From assembly GCF_030063475.1 (NCBI RefSeq), contig NZ_JASIRT010000021.1, forward strand, positions 1-64,000: 64,000 nucleotides of DNA, read 5' to 3'. The position numbers and the translations under genes are program-made. This stretch comes from Roseomonas sp. E05. GTDB taxonomy: Bacteria > Pseudomonadota > Alphaproteobacteria > Acetobacterales > Acetobacteraceae. This document shows positions 18,034-27,149 of this stretch, in pieces (position 1 is the stretch's first letter; every line of letters starts with the position of its first letter). The notes beneath the pieces were generated by a model. That model did no database searches, was not told the origin of the DNA, and worked only from the letters and a program-made list of their open reading frames with translations.

Positions 18034-19233
18034 TCATGACACCGGCTTGACAGCCTGATGACTGTCCGGAGACGACACGCCAACGAGGCGGGCGTAAAGC
18101 TCCGGGTCGGTCGCACCCTCGGTGCCGAAGACGAGCACGCGGCTCTGGGCGTCCAGATCGAGTGCCGCGCGGGCCGTGGGGTCGGCGGCGGCCAGCAGCA
18201 GGCCCGCGAGGCCGGCCACCGCGCTCTCCCCCGCCACGATGGCGGGGCTGCGGGCCGCCAGCAGGCGCATCACCTCCACGGCCGTGTCGTCGCTGATGGC
18301 CATGAAGGCGAAGGCGCCGCGCTCCAGCTCCTGCCAGGCCAGCAGACTCGGCTCGCCGCAGGCCAAGCCCGCCATCAGCGTGTCCAGCTCGCCCGGGACG
18401 GCGACCGCCTGCCCCGCTTCGGCGCTGGCCAGCAGGCAGGCAGCCTTCTCCGGCTCCACCACCACCAGGCGCGGCCCGGGGCCGAAGCGGGCGCGCAGCT
18501 GCACCGAAACCGCCGCCGCGACGCCGCCCACGCCGCCTTGGACGAAGACATGCGTCGGCGCCTCCGATAGCGCGGCCAGGGCCTCCTCCGCCATCAGCCG
18601 GTAGCCCTGCATGACGTCGCGCGGCACCTCGGTATAGCCGGGATAGGAGGTGTCGGAGACGACGAACCAGCCCTCCCGCTCCGCCGTGGCGGCGGCCTCG
18701 CGCACCGCGTCGTCATAGGTGCCGGGCACGACGCGGATCTCGGCGCCATAGGTGGCGATGGCGTCGCGCCGTCCCTGGCTCACCCCCTCATGCACGAAGA
18801 TGACGCAGCGCGCCCCGAAGCGCTGCGCGCCCCAGGCGACCGAACGGCCATGGTTGCCGTCCGTGGCGCAGGTCACGGTGATGGCGCGCGTGGCGTCCGC
18901 ATAGCGGCCTTCCAGCAGTTCGCTGACACGCGCCGCATTGGCCACGCCGCGCTTCGCCAGCTCGGCCACCAGCAGCCGCGCCACGGCATAGGCGCCGCCC
19001 AGCGCCTTGAAGCTGCCCAGCCCGAAGCGGCTGCCCTCGTCCTTATAGTGGAGCGCCGCGATGCCGCACCCCGCGGCGATCTCCGGCAGCGGGTGCAGCG
19101 GCGTCACCGCATAGCCCGGCCAGGCGGCGATCTCGGTGGCGGCGCGGCGGAACCCGCTTTCGGGGAGCACCACCACGCCGGGCGTGCCATGATGCGGGTT
19201 GACGAAGAGGCGGAAGGGACGATGCGGGATCAT
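18034..19233 (-). CDS. dpaL: Diaminopropionate ammonia-lyase
   Basis: A 399-residue fold-type II PLP enzyme that deaminates 2,3-diaminopropionate to pyruvate and ammonia. The PLP lysine lies in the GSRFGLGSFKALGG segment. TCATDGNHGRSVAWGA and the FVQGGVGGVAAAV phosphate-binding region match DpaL. The ATG at 19233 gives the usual N-terminus (IPHRPFRLFVNP); a further ATG seven codons upstream is less likely. It is divergent from denD with about 68 bases between starts. Confidence 0.87.
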   Translation of the reverse strand: MIPHRPFRLFVNPHHGTPGVVVLPESGFRRAATEIAAWPGYAVTPLHPLPEIAAGCGIAALHYKDEGSRFGLGSFKALGGAYAVARLLVAELAKRGVANAARVSELLEGRYADATRAITVTCATDGNHGRSVAWGAQRFGARCVIFVHEGVSQGRRDAIATYGAEIRVVPGTYDDAVREAAATAEREGWFVVSDTSYPGYTEVPRDVMQGYRLMAEEALAALSEAPTHVFVQGGVGGVAAAVSVQLRARFGPGPRLVVVEPEKAACLLASAEAGQAVAVPGELDTLMAGLACGEPSLLAWQELERGAFAFMAISDDTAVEVMRLLAARSPAIVAGESAVAGLAGLLLAAADPTARAALDLDAQSRVLVFGTEGATDPELYARLVGVSSPDSHQAVKPVS

Positions 19234-19301
19234 TCCCGCAGCTTGGCCCGGCACGCGCCGCGCGGCAATCTGGCGGAATCGGCAACCGAGGCGAGGAAAT
19301 T

Positions 19302-20279
19302 ATGCACATCACCATTCTCGGCGGGGGCGGCTTCCTCGGCCGCAAGCTGGCGGCACGGCTGGCGCGGGACGGCCAGTTGGACGGCCGCCGCGTCACCGCC
19401 CTCACCCTGTTCGACCTGAATACGCCCGTTCCGCCGGCCGAGGCCCCCTTCCCCATCCGTACCCTCGCCGGAGACGTGACCGACCGCACTGCTTTGGCCG
19501 AGGCCATCCCGCCGCAGACGGAAGTGATCTTTCATCTCGCCGCCGTGGTCAGCGCCGCGGCCGAGGCGGATTTCGACCTCGGCATGAGGGTCAACCTGCA
19601 CGGCACGCTGGCGGTGCTCGACACCTGCCGCACCCTCCCCAGGCCGCCGCGCGTGGTCTTCACCTCCTCGGTGGCGAGCTTCGGCGGCGGACAGCGGGCC
19701 ATGGTGCCGGATGACGGGCGCCAGCTCCCCGCCAACTCCTACGGCGCGCAGAAGGCCGTCGGCGAGCTGCTGCTGCAGGACGCCACGCGCCGCGGCTTCC
19801 TCGATGCCGTCTCCATTCGCCTGCCCACGGTGATGGTGCGGCCGGGGCGGCCGAACAAGGCGGCCTCCTCCTTCGTCTCGGCGGTGCTGCGCGAGCCGCT
19901 GCTCGGCCTCTCCACCACCTGCCCGGTGGAGGAGGATTTCGCCGTCTGGATCTGCTCGCCGCGCCGTGCGGTGGAGTGGTTCCTCTATGCCGCGTCCATG
20001 GACACGGCCCCGCTCGGCCTGGACCGCGGCATCAACCCACCCGGCGCCTCGGTAACGGTGGCACAGATGCTCGCTGCGCTGCCGGAGGAAGCCCGCAAGC
20101 TGGTCAGCTTCGTGCCGGATACGGCGATCCAGGCCATCGTCTCCGGCTGGCCCGCCGCCTTCACCGCGGAGCGTGCGCAGCGCCTGGGCTTCTCGGAACA
20201 GGAACCTTTGGCGGAGGTGGTGCGCGCCTTCATCGAGGACGACCTGGAGGCCACGCGCGCGGAACGCGCCAACGGGTGA
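19302..20279 (+). CDS. denD: D-erythronate dehydrogenase
   Basis: A 325-residue extended short-chain dehydrogenase. The NAD-binding loop is GGGGFLGRKL (residues 7-16), a catalytic YGAQK motif is present, and the INPPGASVTVAQML segment is characteristic of the DenD group. DenD oxidises D-erythronate at C2 as the first step of its catabolism. The usual partner genes (otnK, otnC, otnI) are not adjacent, so the full pathway is not shown here. Two inverted copies of the GC-rich hairpin repeat follow it. Confidence 0.82.
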   Translation: MHITILGGGGFLGRKLAARLARDGQLDGRRVTALTLFDLNTPVPPAEAPFPIRTLAGDVTDRTALAEAIPPQTEVIFHLAAVVSAAAEADFDLGMRVNLHGTLAVLDTCRTLPRPPRVVFTSSVASFGGGQRAMVPDDGRQLPANSYGAQKAVGELLLQDATRRGFLDAVSIRLPTVMVRPGRPNKAASSFVSAVLREPLLGLSTTCPVEEDFAVWICSPRRAVEWFLYAASMDTAPLGLDRGINPPGASVTVAQMLAALPEEARKLVSFVPDTAIQAIVSGWPAAFTAERAQRLGFSEQEPLAEVVRAFIEDDLEATRAERANG

Positions 20280-20280
20280 G

Positions 20281-20327
20281 AAAAAGATCGGGGGGAAGGA
20301 ATTCCCCCCGACCCCCCCATCTTTTTT
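20281..20327. repeat. Dispersed GC-rich hairpin repeat, copy 2 of 3 (inverted)
   Basis: The core reads GGGGGGAAGGAATTCCCCCC, a perfect 8-bp stem with a GGAA loop, followed by CATCTTTTTT. It is the reverse complement of the element at 1873-1918. It begins right after the denD stop and, with its A-rich and T-rich flanks, would act as an intrinsic terminator. Confidence 0.75.
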
Positions 20328-20359
20328 CTGTCAGTTCAAGGCGTGCGGCAAACTTGAAG

Positions 20360-20406
20360 AAAGAAGATGGGGGTCTGGGGGAATTCTTTCCCCCGGCCTT
20401 CTTCTT
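20360..20406. repeat. Dispersed GC-rich hairpin repeat, copy 3 of 3
   Basis: AAAGAAGATGGGGGTCTGGG continues into GGAATTCTTTCCCCCGG and then CCTTCTTC. It has the same orientation as copy 1 and is inverted relative to copy 2, from which it is separated by 32 bases. It overlaps the stop codon of the convergent deacetylase gene. Confidence 0.75.
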
Positions 20407-21304
20407 ACTTCGCCTGCTCCTTGCACCACTGCGCCAGCTCGGCATGCGTGGCGAACCAGATGCCCTCATGGCCCTTGATGTGCTCGACCAGCCGCTCCAG
20501 CAGCGCGATGCGGCTGCGGTGGCCGATGACATGGGGGTGCATGGTCAGCAGGAAGGTGCCGCCCTCGGCATAGGCGCCGTCGAACTCGGCGCGGAAGATC
20601 TCCTCCACGCCGGAGGGCGGCGTATAGGGGCGGATCGCCGAGAAGCGCAGCATGTTCATGTAGGGTGCGTCGTCGCGGATCCACTCGGGCGGCAGTTCCA
20701 CCACGCCGGTCGGCTCGCCATGCGCCAGCAGCTCGTAGGGCTCGTCGTCGGCCATCAGCGAACTGTCGTAGAGCAGCCCCATCTCGCGGATGATGTCGAG
20801 CGTATCCACCGAGAAATCCCAGCTCGCGGTGCGGATGCCGACGGGGCGGCGGCCGGAGACCTTCTCCAGCGTGTCGGCGGCGCGCAGCGTCAGCTCGCGC
20901 TCCACGCCCGGCGGCAGGCCGGTGTTCGCCTCATGGATCCAGGAATGGATGCCGATCTCGTGGCCGTCATCCGCCACCGCGCGCACTTCCTCCGGGTGCA
21001 GCAGCGCAGAAACCGCCGGGTAGAAGAAGCTGGCCTTGATGCCGTGCTGGTCCAGCAGCCGGCGGATGCGCGGCATGCCCTGGCGCGAGCCGTACTGGCC
21101 CTGGCTGATGCGCATCGGGCTCTCGTCGGAATCGCGCAGTGGACCGGTCTCATGGTCGGCGTCGAAGGAGAGCGCCACGCAGCAGCGCGCGCCGTTCGGC
21201 CAGGCCTTGGGCGCCAGGCTGCGGCCGCCATAGGCGCGGCTGACGATGTGGCGCCAGTGCTCCTCCGGCCATTCCCAAGGCTTCTTGGCGGGCTGATCGG
21301 TCAT
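20405..21304 (-). CDS. Polysaccharide deacetylase family protein, PuuE/PgdA-like
   Basis: A 299-residue NodB-homology protein. Visible motifs are SFDADHETG (metal-binding Asp), [13 protein letters not shown] (His pair) and [10 protein letters not shown] (substrate-side Arg/Trp loop), with MHPHVIGH near the C-terminus. This pattern is closest to cytoplasmic PuuE-type allantoinase-like and cyclic-imide-like hydrolases rather than secreted peptidoglycan deacetylases, and there is no signal peptide. It is divergent from the RutA-type oxygenase gene, suggesting a role in nitrogen-ring catabolism. That role is inferred. Confidence 0.8.
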   Translation of the reverse strand: MTDQPAKKPWEWPEEHWRHIVSRAYGGRSLAPKAWPNGARCCVALSFDADHETGPLRDSDESPMRISQGQYGSRQGMPRIRRLLDQHGIKASFFYPAVSALLHPEEVRAVADDGHEIGIHSWIHEANTGLPPGVERELTLRAADTLEKVSGRRPVGIRTASWDFSVDTLDIIREMGLLYDSSLMADDEPYELLAHGEPTGVVELPPEWIRDDAPYMNMLRFSAIRPYTPPSGVEEIFRAEFDGAYAEGGTFLLTMHPHVIGHRSRIALLERLVEHIKGHEGIWFATHAELAQWCKEQAK

Positions 21305-21429
21305 CGCGGGACTCCGTGTGGCAAGGGAAGGCCGATCCTGCGTCCGCCGGCGCGGCATGGAAACCCCCGGCCCTGGCACGGGAGTTGCTGCGGTTGCGAA
21401 GCGATCCTGCAAGCCATGGAGAACCGCTC

Positions 21430-22509
21430 ATGGATGTCGGCGTCTTCATCCCGATCAACAACAACGGCTGGCTGATCTCGGAGAACGCTCCGCAGTACAT
21501 GCCGAGCTTCGACCTGAACCGGCAGATCGTGCAGAAGGCCGAGGGCTACGGCCTGGACTTCGCCCTCTCGATGATCAAGCTGCACGGGTTCGGCGGCAAG
21601 ACCGCGTTCTGGGACCACGGGCTGGAGAGCTTCACGCTGATGGCAGGGCTCGCCGCCGTCACCCGCCGTATCCGCCTCTTCGCCTCCACCGCCGTGCTGA
21701 CGCTGCCGCCCGCCATCGTCGCCCGCATGGCGGTGACGATCGACAGCATCTCCGGTGGCCGCTTCGGCGTGAACATCGTCTCCGGCTGGCAGCGCACCGA
21801 ATACAGCCAGATGGGGCTCTGGCCGGGCGAGGAGCATTTCGCCAAGCGCTACGACTACAGCACGGAATACGTGCAGGTCATGCGCGAGCTCTGGGCAGAG
21901 GGGCGCTCCGACTTCAAGGGCACCCACTTCCAGATGGACGACTGCAAGCTGAGCCCCCGTCCGCAGGCACCGATCAAGGTGGTGGCCGCCGGGCAGAGCG
22001 AACGCGGCCTGCAATTCGCCGCCGAGTACGCCGACTACAACTTCTGCCTGGGCCAGGGCGTCAACGAGCCGGCCAAGGCCGCGCCGCTGGCCGCGCGCCT
22101 GATCGAGGCCGCCGCCCGCACCGGGCGCGATGTCGGCACCTACATGCTCTACATGGTGATCGCCGACGAGACGGACGAAGCCGCCATGGCCAAGTGGCGG
22201 CACTACCTGGCCGGGGCGGACACGGAGGCGCTGGCCTGGCTCGGCGCCCGCACCGGCGAGGACACCCGGGCCGACGCCACCTCCAGCGCCAAGGCCATGG
22301 TGGTCGGCGCCTCGCCGATCAACTTCAACATGGGCACGCTGGTCGGCTCCTATGCCAGCGTCGCGCGGATGCTGGACGAGGCAGCGGCCGTGCCGGGCGT
22401 GAAGGGCCTGATGCTGACCTTCGACGACTTCCTGATCGGCCTCGACCAGTTCGGCCAGCGCATCCAGCCGCTGATGCGGAGCCGGGCGCGGGTGCCGGAA
22501 CCCGTCTGA
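21430..22509 (+). CDS. rutA: Pyrimidine oxygenase RutA-type, LLM-class flavin monooxygenase
   Basis: A 359-residue bacterial-luciferase-family protein. Long stretches match RutA, including [51 protein letters not shown] and LTFDDFLIG. RutA opens the uracil ring with FMNH2 and oxygen. The start at 21430 gives the RutA-like [15 protein letters not shown]. No rutB-G genes are adjacent. The next genes are an amidase and, further on, an M20 hydrolase, which might take over later steps. High-identity paralogues with other substrates cannot be excluded. Confidence 0.82.
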   Translation: MDVGVFIPINNNGWLISENAPQYMPSFDLNRQIVQKAEGYGLDFALSMIKLHGFGGKTAFWDHGLESFTLMAGLAAVTRRIRLFASTAVLTLPPAIVARMAVTIDSISGGRFGVNIVSGWQRTEYSQMGLWPGEEHFAKRYDYSTEYVQVMRELWAEGRSDFKGTHFQMDDCKLSPRPQAPIKVVAAGQSERGLQFAAEYADYNFCLGQGVNEPAKAAPLAARLIEAAARTGRDVGTYMLYMVIADETDEAAMAKWRHYLAGADTEALAWLGARTGEDTRADATSSAKAMVVGASPINFNMGTLVGSYASVARMLDEAAAVPGVKGLMLTFDDFLIGLDQFGQRIQPLMRSRARVPEPV

Positions 22510-22633
22510 GGCGGCATTCCCGGCGGGGCGGATCGTGCATCCCCGCACTGGCACCAGGGCGGCCGTCGGGGCAAGTTGCGCATGGGCCGGGCGCCTGTTG
22601 CCCCGGCCCAGCTTCCTCTAGGCGGAATCCAGC

Positions 22634-24055
22634 ATGTCCGATACCGATCCGGCCCTGATGTCGGCCGAGCAGCTCCTGGCCCTTTATGCGCGCCGTCGCC
22701 TCTCCCCGGTGGAGGCGCTGCAGGCGGTGATGGAGCGGGTGGCGCGCTACAATCCCTGGGTGAACGCCTTCGCCGTGCTGAACCCCAAGGCGCTGGCCCA
22801 GGCCGGCGAATCCGAGGCCCGCTGGACCGCCGGCCGCCCAATGGGACCGCTGGACGGCGTGCCGGTCACGGTCAAGGATCTGCTGAACCTGCAGGGCTTC
22901 CCCACCCGCCGCGGCAGCAAGACCAGCGACACCACCCCGGCCGCCGAGGATGCCCCCGCCGTGATCGGGCTGAAGTCCGCCGGCGCCGTCATCCTCGGCA
23001 AGACCACCACCACCGAGTTCGGCTGGAAGACCCCTGGCGACTGCCCGCTGCATGGCATCACCCGCAACCCCTGGAACTCCCAGCGCACCGTCGGCGGCTC
23101 CTCCTCCGGCACCGGGGCAGCGGGCGCCGCGGGCTTCGGCCCGCTGCATGTCGGCACCGATGCCGGCGGCTCCATCCGCATCCCTGCCGCCTATTGCGGG
23201 CTGGTCGGGCTGAAGCCGAGCTATGGCCGCATTCCCCAGTGGCCGCACAGCGCCTTCGGCCAGGTCTCCTGCGCCGGGCCGATGACCCGAACGGTGCGCG
23301 ACGCGGCGCTGATGTTCTCCGCCATGGCGCAGGGCGACATCCGCGATCCCTACTGCCTGCATGACGAGCCGCGCGACTGGCGCGCGGGCATCGAGGATGG
23401 TGTGGCCGGACTGCGCGTCGCGGTGGTGCGCAGGCTGGGCTATGCGCCGCCGATCGACGCCGAGGGCGAGGCTGCCGTGCTGACCGCCGCGCGCATCCTT
23501 TCCGAGCAGGGCGCCATCGTCGAGGACGCCGAGCCCGAGCTGCCGGACACCAGGCAGATCTTCGGCCGGGTCTGGGGCGTGGCCCTGGCGCGGCTGGTCA
23601 AGACCATGGCCCCGGAGAAGCGCGCGCTGCTCGACAAGGGGCTGGAGGAGGTGGCTGAACGCGAGGGCGGGATGGCCGCCATCGACTTCCTGGGCGCCGA
23701 GGCGCTGCGCACCGAGGCGGCGCACGCGATGGCGCGCTTCCACCAGAAATACGACCTGGTCCTCTGCCCGACCACGCCGACCGCCGCCTTCGACGCGGAC
23801 GCGCCGACGCTGAAGCCGACCGAGGCGCTGTGGCGCGACTGGGCGCCCTGGACCTTCACCTTCAACCTGACGCGCCAGCCGGCCATCACCGTGCCCTTCG
23901 GCACCGATGAGGACGGCATGCCGCGCGGCGTGCAGTTCGCGGCGGCGCAACTGCGGGACGACCTCTGCTTCCGCGCCGCACGGGCGATCGAGCGGGCAGT
24001 GACCCTGCCGGCACCGAAGCCCGAGGTGCAGGCCTGCGCGCACCACGCGCACTGA
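22634..24055 (+). CDS. Amidase (amidase signature family)
   Basis: A 473-residue amidase with the Ser-cisSer-Lys triad visible: Lys81 in PVTVKDLL, the cis-Ser in GGSSSG (residues 154-159) and the nucleophile Ser180 in GTDAGGSIRIPA. It hydrolyses a carboxamide, but the substrate is not deducible. It lies 124 bases after the RutA-type gene in the same direction, and both may serve the same catabolic route. An octanucleotide tandem array begins at its stop codon. Confidence 0.87.
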   Translation: MSDTDPALMSAEQLLALYARRRLSPVEALQAVMERVARYNPWVNAFAVLNPKALAQAGESEARWTAGRPMGPLDGVPVTVKDLLNLQGFPTRRGSKTSDTTPAAEDAPAVIGLKSAGAVILGKTTTTEFGWKTPGDCPLHGITRNPWNSQRTVGGSSSGTGAAGAAGFGPLHVGTDAGGSIRIPAAYCGLVGLKPSYGRIPQWPHSAFGQVSCAGPMTRTVRDAALMFSAMAQGDIRDPYCLHDEPRDWRAGIEDGVAGLRVAVVRRLGYAPPIDAEGEAAVLTAARILSEQGAIVEDAEPELPDTRQIFGRVWGVALARLVKTMAPEKRALLDKGLEEVAEREGGMAAIDFLGAEALRTEAAHAMARFHQKYDLVLCPTTPTAAFDADAPTLKPTEALWRDWAPWTFTFNLTRQPAITVPFGTDEDGMPRGVQFAAAQLRDDLCFRAARAIERAVTLPAPKPEVQACAHHAH

Positions 24056-24128
24056 GGCGCTGAGGGGCTGAGGGGCTCTGAGGGGCTGAGGGGCTCTGAG
24101 GGGCTGAGGGGCTGAGGGGCTGAGGGGC
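24053..24128. repeat. Tandem array of TGAGGGGC units
   Basis: Nine consecutive units of TGAGGGGC, with two extended to TGAGGGGCTC and the first reading TGAGGCGC, start exactly at the amidase TGA stop. The 8- and 10-base periods place TGA in every frame on the plus strand. It lies between the convergent amidase and response-regulator genes. It has the look of a slippage-prone microsatellite. Confidence 0.95.
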
Positions 24129-24157
24129 GCGCGGGCAGGCGCCGCGCGCCCGGCTTA

Positions 24158-24622
24158 TTAGCCGCCGCCCGGCCGCGTCTTCTCCTCAAGCTCGCGCACG
24201 GCGCTCTCCAGCTGCCGCATGGAGTAGGGCTTGGGGAGGAAGCCGACGCCCTCTTGCAGTGCCGCCGGCAGCCTCATGCTGGCCTGGGCATGGCCGCTGG
24301 CCAGCAGCACCGGCAGGCCCGGATGCAGCTCCCGCGCCGCGGCGGCCAGCGCAATGCCGTCCATTCCGGGCAGGGTGACATCGGTGATCATCAGCACCGG
24401 AGCAGGATTCGCCTTCAGCCAGTCCAGCGCCTGCTCGGCGCGGCTGAGGCCAGGCGCCTGGAAATCCATCATCTCCAGCATCTGCGTCAGGTTCATGCAG
24501 ATCAGCGGTTCGTCCTCAACGACCAGCACGACGCTGCCGGCAGGCCAGCCCTGGCCGCCCTCCCCCGGCTCGGTGGTGGCTGCGGCGGAGAGGCTGCGTG
24601 GCACGGCGCCGGCCTGATGCAT
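24158..24622 (-). CDS. Single-domain response regulator receiver protein
   Basis: A 154-residue protein with one CheY-like receiver domain after a roughly 30-residue unstructured N-terminus. The acidic pair Glu36/Asp37 (VVEDEP), the phospho-acceptor Asp81 (MITDVTLPGMDG), Ser109 at the switch position and Lys131 (FLPKPYS) are all present. There is no output domain, so it acts through partners, for example hybrid kinases. No kinase gene is adjacent. The ATG at 24622 was chosen because the longer frame runs antisense through the M20 gene. Confidence 0.8.
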   Translation of the reverse strand: MHQAGAVPRSLSAAATTEPGEGGQGWPAGSVVLVVEDEPLICMNLTQMLEMMDFQAPGLSRAEQALDWLKANPAPVLMITDVTLPGMDGIALAAAARELHPGLPVLLASGHAQASMRLPAALQEGVGFLPKPYSMRQLESAVRELEEKTRPGGG

Positions 24623-24901
24623 GGTCGCGTCTTCCTGGGAAGGGGGACGGTCAGCCTGGGTCAAGGTACGTACCTCCGCGTTGTGCCGTCCAGAAACATG
24701 GGGCCCGGATGGCGGATGCGCGACTCCGCCACGCCAGGGCGCCGCGGACACGCCCTCTTCCACCGGCCCGATCCCCCAGCGCGGTAGCCAACTTCCCCAG
24801 CCCTGTCCATTCCCTCGCGAACACCTTTGCGCGCCGGCTTCACGCCGGGCGGCGAATTCGTCACCTTGTGAGCGCGATTGCAGCATCGAGGAGAGTGGCG
24901 G

Positions 24902-26083
24902 ATGAGCGCCAGCGAAGCACGGATCACGGAATGGCTGGCGGCCCAGCAAGGGGCGATGCTGGCCGAGCTGGAGGCGATGGTGAACATCGACGGCGGCAGC
25001 TACGACAAAGCCGGCGTGGATGCGGTGGGCGAGCGCGTGAAAGCCTTCTGCGCCCAATACGGCATCCCGGTGGAGGTGGTCCCCGGCCAGAAGCATGGCG
25101 ACTGCCTGCGCGCCATGGTGGCGGGCGGCGACTCCGCGGCCTCCGGCAATGCGCGGCGCAACATCGTGCTGATGGGCCATCGCGACACGGTGTTCCCCAA
25201 GGGTGAACCGGAGCGCCGCCCCTTCCGCATCGAGAACGGTATCGCCACCGGTCCCGGCGTCTGTGACATGAAGGCCGGGCTGGTGCAGAACATGTTCGTG
25301 CTGGCCGCCTTCGCGCAGTTCGGCGGCGCGCCCGGCCCGCTGGTCGGTCTGTTCACCGGCGACGAGGAGATCGGCTCGCCCGAGGGCCGCCCGGTGATCG
25401 AGGCGGAGGCCCGCAAGGCCCGCGTCGTCTTCAACTCCGAGCCTGGCCGCCCCTCCGGCGCCGTGGTCACCGGCCGCAAGGGCGGCGTGTTCATGGTGAT
25501 GGACATCGAGGGCAAGGCCGCGCATTCCGGCGGCAACTTCGAGGCCGGCATCAGCGCCATCGAGGAGCTGGCGCGCAAGGTGCAGGCGATCCATGCGCTG
25601 ACCGACATCCCGCGCGGCATCACGCTGAATGTCGGCCTGGTCTCGGGCGGGCAGAGCGTGAACACGGTGGCCCCCTGGGCGCAAGGGCAGATCGACCTGC
25701 GCTACATCCACCCCGAGGACCGCGACGACATCATGGGTCGCATCCACGCCATCGTGGAGAAGAGCTTCGTGCCCGGCACGCGTGCGCGCCTGACCATCCG
25801 CGGCGAGTTCCTGCCGCTGGCGCAGAACCCGGGCACCGATGCGGTCTTCGGCATCTACAAGGCGGCCGCGGCAGAGAGCGGCTTCGAGACCATGGGCGAG
25901 TTCGCCGGCGGCTGCGCCGACAGCGGCTTCACCGCGGCGGTCGGCGCGCCGACGCTCTGCGCCGTCGGGCCGGTGGGCGGCAAGGCGCACAGCCCGGAGG
26001 AGTATCTGGAGGTCGCGACCCTGGTGCCGCGCGCCCAGGCCCTTGCGCGCGCCATCCTGAAACTGGAGGGCGCCGGCCTCTGA
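24902..26083 (+). CDS. M20 family metallopeptidase (glutamate carboxypeptidase-like)
   Basis: A 393-residue zinc hydrolase. Metal-site motifs appear in order: VLMGHRDTVFP (His, Asp), GPGVCDMKAG (bridging Asp) and TGDEEIGSPEG (catalytic Glu and metal Glu), followed by the dimerisation domain with KAAHSGGNFEAGISA. It most resembles carboxypeptidase G2/glutamate carboxypeptidases, which cleave C-terminal Glu from N-acyl amino acids. The start is preceded by GGAGAGTGGCG. The downstream hairpin at 26092-26113 ends the unit. Confidence 0.85.
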   Translation: MSASEARITEWLAAQQGAMLAELEAMVNIDGGSYDKAGVDAVGERVKAFCAQYGIPVEVVPGQKHGDCLRAMVAGGDSAASGNARRNIVLMGHRDTVFPKGEPERRPFRIENGIATGPGVCDMKAGLVQNMFVLAAFAQFGGAPGPLVGLFTGDEEIGSPEGRPVIEAEARKARVVFNSEPGRPSGAVVTGRKGGVFMVMDIEGKAAHSGGNFEAGISAIEELARKVQAIHALTDIPRGITLNVGLVSGGQSVNTVAPWAQGQIDLRYIHPEDRDDIMGRIHAIVEKSFVPGTRARLTIRGEFLPLAQNPGTDAVFGIYKAAAAESGFETMGEFAGGCADSGFTAAVGAPTLCAVGPVGGKAHSPEEYLEVATLVPRAQALARAILKLEGAGL

Positions 26084-26091
26084 GGCGAAGG

Positions 26092-26113
26092 CCGGGAGGA
26101 GCAATCCTCCCGG
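26092..26113 (+). terminator. Hairpin between convergent M20 and corA genes
   Basis: CCGGGAGGA and TCCTCCCGG form a perfect 9-bp stem with a GCAA tetraloop. It lies between convergent stop codons, so it can serve both strands. Confidence 0.65.
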
Positions 26114-26131
26114 AAGCCGCGCGGCGCCGTG

Positions 26132-27121
26132 CTAGAGCCAGCCTTTGCGCTTGAAGTAGAAGACGGGAAGAATGGCGCTCACCACCATCACCAGCAGCGC
26201 CAGCGGATAGCCGAGATGCCATTGCAGCTCCGGCATGTGGGCGAAATTCATGCCGTAGATGCTGGCCAGGAGGGTCGGTGGCATCAGCGCCACGCTGGCG
26301 ACCGTGAAGGTCTTGATGATGCCGTTCTGGTCGATGTTGATGATGCCGAGCACCGCATCGAGCAGGAAGTTGGCCTTGTTGTTGAGAAAGGCCGCGTGCT
26401 CGACCAGGGAACGGACGTCGCGCATCAGCGTCTTGATGCCGGTCTTGTTTTCCTTGCGTACGGCGGTGGACTTCTCGGCGCCGACGAAGGTGAGGATGCG
26501 GGAGAGGCCGAGCAGCGTCTCGTTGGCGCGGCTGGTCACCTCGCCCACTTCACCGAGCGCGATCAGCACGTCCTTCATCTCGGCGTCCCGCGCCTTGACC
26601 TTCACCTTCGCGGGCCTGCGGGCGTTGCGGAAGGCGGCCCGGCTGGCGCGGTCCATGTCAGCGCCGACGCGCTCCAGCACGTCCGCCAGCCGGTCCACCA
26701 CCTGCTCGAACAGGCCGAGCATCACGCCGTCCGGGCTTTGCAGCAATGACGGCGTGCGCATCGCCCGGCTCGCGAAGGCGGTGAAGGCCTTGGGCGTGGC
26801 GTAGCGCACCGTGACGACGTTGTTTTCCGCGAGCACGAAGGTGATGGCGGTGGAGCCGTATTCCCCCTGGTCCACGCCATAGAGGAAGTTGGCGGTGAGG
26901 AAGAGCGCCACCTCCTCCTTGTAGAGACGCGAGGAGCTTTCGATCTCCTGCATCTCCTCCCGTGTCGGGATCTCCAGGTTCAGCGCCGCCTGGACGGCTT
27001 GTTCCTCCGCCCGTGTCGGCGCCAGCAGGTCGATCCAGACGGCGGCGCGCAGCTCCTCGGCCGAGGGGATGCCTTCTCCCTGGACGGTCCGCCCGTCGCG
27101 CACCGTGTAGGTGGTCATCAT
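26132..27121 (-). CDS. corA: Magnesium/cobalt transporter CorA family
   Basis: A 329-residue CorA-type channel. It has a large N-terminal cytoplasmic domain, then two C-terminal membrane segments with the signature YGMNF just after the first and a charged tail KRKGWL. It forms pentamers that admit Mg2+ and sometimes Co2+ or Ni2+. Two adjacent ATG codons open the gene; the upstream one is annotated. It follows the methionine-salvage genes by 28 bases on the same strand, possibly by read-through. Confidence 0.88.
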   Translation of the reverse strand: MMTTYTVRDGRTVQGEGIPSAEELRAAVWIDLLAPTRAEEQAVQAALNLEIPTREEMQEIESSSRLYKEEVALFLTANFLYGVDQGEYGSTAITFVLAENNVVTVRYATPKAFTAFASRAMRTPSLLQSPDGVMLGLFEQVVDRLADVLERVGADMDRASRAAFRNARRPAKVKVKARDAEMKDVLIALGEVGEVTSRANETLLGLSRILTFVGAEKSTAVRKENKTGIKTLMRDVRSLVEHAAFLNNKANFLLDAVLGIINIDQNGIIKTFTVASVALMPPTLLASIYGMNFAHMPELQWHLGYPLALLVMVVSAILPVFYFKRKGWL

Positions 27122-27149
27122 GCGGTGCGGCCTCCGGGGCTGATCGGTC

